A DNA stretch of 64,000 nt. Source: Asparagopsis taxiformis (Eukaryota > Rhodophyta > Florideophyceae > Bonnemaisoniales > Bonnemaisoniaceae). A model generated the notes under the pieces. The model ran no database searches. It saw nothing but the letters and a program-made list of their open reading frames with translations, and was not told where the DNA came from. This document shows positions 59,107 through 64,000 of this stretch, one piece after another; the first letter of the stretch is position 1; the number at the start of each line of letters is the position of its first letter. The translations under genes were made by a program, and so were the position numbers. Where the stretch lies: positions 40,356 through 104,355 of the forward strand of contig JALQPE010002446.1 of the NCBI GenBank assembly GCA_030407315.1, given 5' to 3'.

Positions 59107-62100
59107 ATGGAATGCAAGTATGAAGGGTGCTTCTACTACTGCGTAGATGCTTATGCGCTCGCGCTGCATGAGCGAACGTGTCGCTACCGTTTCAACCCCT
59201 CTCCCCAACATTTCAACAACGCTCGTGTCCCTGCCGTCACCCATGAGCCTGCTCGAAACGGCGACCATGATTCCCCGCAACCCAGCTCCCCAGACCCAGA
59301 ATCTGGTCGTGCTTCCTCCAGCGACTCACCCTGTGACGCTTCACTGCCACCAACCTCAACCCCCTCCCGCGCAGACCTCCTCGTGCAATCCCTCGCCGCC
59401 AGTCTCACAACCCTCGAGTACAAGGCCGGCGCTGGCCGCGTGAGCGAAGTCATCACCATCCTACAAGACCCCGCATTCTCCCTAGAAAAGTTCAACAGCG
59501 CCGTTCGCACCGTAGAAGAATGTCGCCACGTTACCGCTTCCATGGTCGAAACACATTTCCGCACCGAAGGTTACAAGAGCCACATCATTCCAGACAAAAC
59601 TGGTAAGTACTCGGCACAGCTGTACCTCCGCGACCCAGTCGACATGCTCCGCAGGCAGTTAGCACTGGCTAACGACCAAAATACTCTCTTCCACCCCTCC
59701 CCACAGACCGCCCCAGACGGCACCGCAATATTTTCTCATCCCCTACACACAGAATTCGCGAAAACGCTGCACCAGGTTACTAGACAGCGCGTGCAGCTCT
59801 CGGAAGATCCACAGGTCGTATGGGCAGAGGAAAATGATCCCACCGCTTCCTCCTTTGCCGGCCTCCTCCAAGTGTACTCCGACAAGAGCAGCACAAGCCT
59901 CAAGAGCTCCGCAATCGTCGCATACCCCATACACGTCACACTGCTCAACTTCTCCGCCCCCCTCCGTCGCCACTGCATCCGTACCGGCCTCACCATCGTC
60001 GGGTATCTTCCGTACATTGTTAACCCTTCGTCCAACGCCTTGTTCGGTGATGAAATGCCGACAACCTCTAGTTCTGCTAGTCGCGCTCGCAAAATTGATA
60101 TTCTTCATAAAGCACTCGAAAAAGTGTTTTCGTCCCTATCCACCGCGTTCTCTTCCGGGTTCCCCTGCACAGACTCCACTGCAACTGCCCGCCAATGCTT
60201 TCCCATCCTAGCCAATTATTGCTGCGACTTTCCAGAGGCCAAAGAGCTGTCATGCACTCGCAACAGCACTACCACCACACATCCCTGCCACCGCTGCTAC
60301 ATCCCCGCCACTCAACTTGAATCCAGCGCGCCACACCAGCCCCGCTCCCTCGATGATACACGCTCTGCACGCCAAGAGAGCGCTCAGGAGCATACAACTG
60401 CTCCGCTCGAAGCTCTCTCCCTCCTCGAACAACACTCTGTCCTCGAATCGACCGCTCTTTTACCCACCAACAGTCCCCTAGACCCCTACAACATTTTCTC
60501 CTTCGAGCCTCTGCACAATCTCCACCTCGGCATCTCAAAGCTCATCAAACAGTGCATTGTCCACCGCCTCAGCTCCCCAGACCTCACCACCACTGCCTCC
60601 CATTCCGGGACACCTCGCACCTTCAAGAAGGTGAAAAAATCCATCCTCGCCGGCTCAAACAGCATTCTGTCCGCTATCGAACGCGACTACTACATCACCG
60701 GTCTTCATGTCGACTTCTCCAAGGGTGAGAAGGGCACCAATTTGAACGGCCTCTTCACGGAGGACGGCATACGCGGCATGCTCGCAGCCAAAGACTATCA
60801 CCATGTCGACATGGTGTTCCCTTTCATCGCAGCATTCATTGACACATGCTGTGACGAAGTAGATACAGCCCCTCTCACTTCCATCTGCACGCAATACTCT
60901 GACCTCGTCGCATGGGTCATGAAACGCGGTCGCATCAAGCACTGGACTGCCGCCGAACTAGAAAGCCTCCAGAACTCCATTTCCTATTTCAAACAATCAA
61001 TGCTCTCCACCCTCGGCCCATTCCACACCACAGGTCTCAAAACTTTCAAGTTCCATCTTCTAGACCATCTTCCCGGTGACTTGCAGAGATATGGCGCCCT
61101 GGAACACATTGATGCAGGCCCCTACGAACACTCGCATCTTCTGTTCAAACAGAGTTATAGGAAAACCTCTCGAAGGCGCTCCACAGCCATGGAAGAGACT
61201 ATTCGCCACATGGAATTCTCCTTGGCCACTCCAACTGGTCATACCCCATCGAACACATTGGGAAACGCACGCATGATATCGCCCACAGACGGTGCAGTAC
61301 TCGTTCGCGACGGATTCACCGTTGCACTGCACGACTTTGCCTCCCTGCTGCCCGATGCAACCCTCCTCGTTGCAGATATCGACGGACAGCCCGATCCTGC
61401 CACTCTTTTGCCGCTGCACAACTCCTCGTTCCCGTCTGGCACCATAACGCTATTCCAGCAACTCGGTGACACAGCTGCACAAGCGTTCCTCACCCTCGCT
61501 AGACTGCGCGCCACGGCAGAAGGCCCTCCAATACATGACATGGACATTTCCGTCACCGTGGTAAAGTCCGCCTACGTCATGGGAGGGTACGTCCCAGATG
61601 CCGACGACTTTGACCCGCACAGTGGCATGCTTCGCCCCACAAACGTGTCGAGGCACAAGCAGCAGCGCGTCTTTGCAACTTCATCGTTCGGCCCCGCAAA
61701 GAGATCGCAGTACTCCTTTGTCGTCATCTCCGGAACTGCCGATGACTACAGAACCATATGGGTAGGGCGCGTCCTGGCACTGGTACGCCTGCAGTCTCCA
61801 AACCTGTTTCAACCTGTAGAACTCGCTTTCGTTCAGTATATGACCTGCTTTGCCCCAAAAACCGCTGTGGAAAAATCACTTGGGTGCATTTGTTTAAAGT
61901 GGTCCACATGGGACCCGGACAACGGATCCGTTGACAGCAATGACACTGCATCCCACAGTGCAGGTGGTCCTTGGTTTGACCTCATTCCTGCATCTACTAT
62001 ATCTGGCACCGTGCACATCGTACGAAGTAACTTTCCAGTCAAGCCATTTACGAAACAAATGCACTGGTCGGACCACCGTTTCTATCTCAACCGCTTCTAC

Positions 62101-62145
62101 ACCAACACTGATTACCAATTCACAGATGATAATGAAGAAGAATAA
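59107..62145 (+). CDS. Plavaka-like (CACTA-related) DNA transposase, intact
   Basis: 1012 residues in one frame. The N-terminus MECKYEGCFYYC.. LALHERTC carries a short Cys/His finger (C3, C8, H21, C25) like that of Plavaka transposases. The middle has FSFEPLHNLHLGISKLIKQ (E467, H470), which aligns with the D..H.l..G segment of the family, and GPYEHSHLLFKQSYRKTSRR (E674, H675, H677). The C-terminal WFDLIPASTISGTVHIV.. RFYLNRFYTN resembles the conserved Plavaka end. The match rests on motif order and memory of the family, not on a search. No stop or shift interrupts it, so it may be active or domesticated. C-rich codon use suggests a history different from the host genes. Faces the minus-strand gene ending 78 bp downstream. 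Confidence 0.6.
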   Translation: MECKYEGCFYYCVDAYALALHERTCRYRFNPSPQHFNNARVPAVTHEPARNGDHDSPQPSSPDPESGRASSSDSPCDASLPPTSTPSRADLLVQSLAASLTTLEYKAGAGRVSEVITILQDPAFSLEKFNSAVRTVEECRHVTASMVETHFRTEGYKSHIIPDKTGKYSAQLYLRDPVDMLRRQLALANDQNTLFHPSPQTAPDGTAIFSHPLHTEFAKTLHQVTRQRVQLSEDPQVVWAEENDPTASSFAGLLQVYSDKSSTSLKSSAIVAYPIHVTLLNFSAPLRRHCIRTGLTIVGYLPYIVNPSSNALFGDEMPTTSSSASRARKIDILHKALEKVFSSLSTAFSSGFPCTDSTATARQCFPILANYCCDFPEAKELSCTRNSTTTTHPCHRCYIPATQLESSAPHQPRSLDDTRSARQESAQEHTTAPLEALSLLEQHSVLESTALLPTNSPLDPYNIFSFEPLHNLHLGISKLIKQCIVHRLSSPDLTTTASHSGTPRTFKKVKKSILAGSNSILSAIERDYYITGLHVDFSKGEKGTNLNGLFTEDGIRGMLAAKDYHHVDMVFPFIAAFIDTCCDEVDTAPLTSICTQYSDLVAWVMKRGRIKHWTAAELESLQNSISYFKQSMLSTLGPFHTTGLKTFKFHLLDHLPGDLQRYGALEHIDAGPYEHSHLLFKQSYRKTSRRRSTAMEETIRHMEFSLATPTGHTPSNTLGNARMISPTDGAVLVRDGFTVALHDFASLLPDATLLVADIDGQPDPATLLPLHNSSFPSGTITLFQQLGDTAAQAFLTLARLRATAEGPPIHDMDISVTVVKSAYVMGGYVPDADDFDPHSGMLRPTNVSRHKQQRVFATSSFGPAKRSQYSFVVISGTADDYRTIWVGRVLALVRLQSPNLFQPVELAFVQYMTCFAPKTAVEKSLGCICLKWSTWDPDNGSVDSNDTASHSAGGPWFDLIPASTISGTVHIVRSNFPVKPFTKQMHWSDHRFYLNRFYTNTDYQFTDDNEEE

Positions 62146-62222
62146 ATCTAAATCGCAGCACTCTATTGATAATGTACTACATGATAAACCTTCTAGTCAA
62201 CGTCACATTTACTGCACTAATT
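62146..62222. terminator. Shared 3' region between two convergent genes
   Basis: 77 bp AT-rich gap that must carry the 3' ends of both the transposase gene and the facing gene. No AATAAA is obvious, although aagaataaatcta overlaps the transposase stop. Confidence 0.35.
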
Positions 62223-63945
62223 TCAACCATCCTCCATTACGCCAAAACCGTTATCAGCAGTGGCTGCATGGCGCCGCTCCATGCCCCCATACTGTGGGGC
62301 ATTGATTTCGACATTCAGGTTTGCAGTCAGGTGTCCAGCATATGGGTCAACGACGAAAAGTTCTGCGCCAATTAGTCCTTGCGCAATCACACAATCCATT
62401 ACAGCACCGAGGTTTGACGTAATATGCGATTGAATCCAATCCTCGGACACTAGAACAAGTGATGAGCAGCGGTTTACATCATCAACGACATGAACAATTC
62501 CAGACCCCTCTCCGCTTTGCCACACTTTAACAGCCTCTCTCGTCACAGTACGGCTTGCAAACACATGCCGTGACTGTGCACTAGTCCGCTGTTCGCTCTC
62601 GACAACGTCCGTTTCTTCCCTTGCTTGCGAGCCTTGGAGACAAGACATGCAGTACACCACCATACCAACTAATTGCTGAAAAGCTACCCCCACATATTGA
62701 CTGTACCGCCTTGTAAACTCCTTCTGCCGTGCACCTCCTTTCCCCTTCGGTTCATCCAAACACTCCACAGTAGTCACTAGCCAAGCATCCAGGCGCGCCA
62801 GCGTTAGTATGCTCGTCTCTATGTCCATTACTTGTTCTGGTCGTATCGAATAACCCCTGAAGATGTCCAGCACATTCACAGCTACTCGGTTGTTTAAACC
62901 ATGCATCACCATTCACTTCCATTTCGAAGCTGTCAGGAACCAAGCCTTTGCTGTATCGCAGCTCTGAGAACGATGCCGTTCGCCACCTCCCCATATCCAA
63001 ATCACCGTTACTTTCCCGTTTCAAAAGCTTCTCAGACGCTTCGCGCTTTTGTTCCTCTCGCTCGTCCATCTCAGCTCGCGTCGTCAGCATCGTGCATCTA
63101 GACATTAATTTCGTGTACCCCAGCGAACCGAACAATCTGTCCCTCGCATTACGCTTCCGTGCACTCATCACGTCGGACAGTTTCTGCGTCACCTTCACTT
63201 TCAATTCCTTGCTCCCCGCCACAGCCTCTTGACAGCACACACGCTGCTCCTCATCGGAAAACACATCACACCACGGACTTTGACGCAGTACGTGTCGCAC
63301 CAAGTCATTCAGCAGATCACTCTCGTCCCTGTACGAAGGTGTATACCACTGCAGATTCTTGATGATATAGCCCGGAGGGGTAGCAATATATCCTACACCG
63401 TTTTCGCTCCAAAGTGCCCCTTCTACCGGCTCTACCTCGATGGTACGTCCAGTCCAACGTCTCTGCGTTTGTTCCGCTATAGGGTCCAGCTCCATAGTCT
63501 CGTTCTTGCACCACTTTGTCAGGTTTTCCTCAACCGCCCTAAGAACTCCAAGGTATTTCACAGGAATGGCTTTCTGTATTTTCGACTTACCGCCACCGTG
63601 ATCACTGATTCTACCTGTTCTCGCAATTGCAGTAAGGCTGGCATTTTCCGCCTGCAGAGTCTTCACCTTAGCCTCCAACGCAAACAATCTCCGTGGTGAG
63701 CGCCTGTTTGCTATGTCCTGGCTAAACACTTTTTTTTCCAGCTCCGCGATCTTCTTCTTCTGCGCATTGATGCGACTCGCCATTAAATCGATGGATTCCG
63801 GCGGATGCAACCTCTCTGCCCTCACCGTCCCCCCATCTCGCACGCTATCGGGAATATGATGCCCTCCATCGGCAATAGCCTGACGTCGCGGGGGCGTTAC
63901 GCGCATATTTGGCACCAATGACAGTCTGTTGTGACGAAGCCGCAC
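62223..63945 (-). pseudogene. Coiled-coil gene of unknown family, one frameshift; possible transposon partner
   Basis: Two overlapping frames form what looks like one gene read right to left: 63945 to about 62900 (start MRLRHNRL), then a +1 shift into the frame 62912-62223 (..NNRVAVNVLDIFRGY..). Together ~570 codons. A coiled coil lies near residues 55-105 (MASRINAQKKKIAELEKKVF.. LEAKVKTLQAENASL), with a Gly/Lys/Ile hinge next, and a Trp/Cys-containing domain around 135-260. The second part has CMSC and VVDPYAGHLTAN. I recognise no family. It is convergent with the transposase, with 78 bp between the stops. The shift lies near 62890-62912 and could be a mutation or sequencing error; a small intron is less likely. 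An internal Met near residue 55 is an alternative start. Confidence 0.5.
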
Positions 63946-64000
63946 TCCGGCTGCTTCTCTCCCCTCAGTACCACCTGACCGCCGATGATAGTTGGCATCC

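Overview
The window is nuclear DNA of a photosynthetic eukaryote with a compact, intron-poor genome. A red alga, probably a florideophyte seaweed, is the best guess, but this is an inference from gene content and not a database match. Reasons: core eukaryotic genes (MCM6, XPG, eRF1, PHF5A, Sec1/Munc18, BAG, Mpv17) sit beside genes for plastid-type proteins with N-terminal presequences (EF-G, ferrochelatase, RsmH, a DUF2301 membrane protein, a CRTISO-like oxidoreductase). Most genes are single-exon. The few introns I could place are 73-112 nt long with GT..AG ends. Several genes have a TATA box 55-105 nt upstream of the chosen ATG.

Layout. 1-50 kb is ordinary gene space with short intergenic gaps and many head-to-head or tail-to-tail neighbours. 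In order: a basic disordered protein, a mitochondrial-carrier-family protein, a possible 70-aa gene, an MscL-like channel with a zinc ribbon, a secreted methyltransferase-like protein, a Pro/Ser-rich protein, RsmH, DUF2301, MCM6, XPG, PHF5A (1 intron), eRF1, kynurenine 3-monooxygenase, Sec1, UBL-BAG, Mpv17 (2 introns), FSH1 hydrolase (1 intron), SAYSvFN protein, CNDP-type dipeptidase, ferrochelatase, Naa38-like LSm protein, two tandem FG-GAP/ASPIC proteins, a CRTISO-like enzyme, plastid EF-G, and two paralogous membrane proteins whose central ~0.9 kb is nearly identical.

50.5-64 kb is repeat-rich. A Ty1/copia element (50532-55779) has a 5-bp target-site duplication, a Drosophila-copia-type primer-binding site (anticodon-region half of initiator tRNA) and LTRs that match except for a 49-bp length difference; its reading frame has three shifts and one stop. 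Then come a fold-back sequence, a 43-bp minisatellite, a 24-bp repeat, about 1 kb of diverged repeats and a perfect 38-bp palindrome. An intact 1012-aa Plavaka-like (CACTA-related) transposase gene follows, with a convergent coiled-coil gene carrying one frameshift, which runs near the window edge.

Functional themes: plastid translation and rRNA modification (EF-G, RsmH), plastid haem and carotenoid metabolism (ferrochelatase, CRTISO-like), DNA replication and repair (MCM6, XPG) and translation termination (eRF1). These are neighbours and not an operon. The only placement that suggests shared control is the 175-bp RsmH/DUF2301 divergent promoter.
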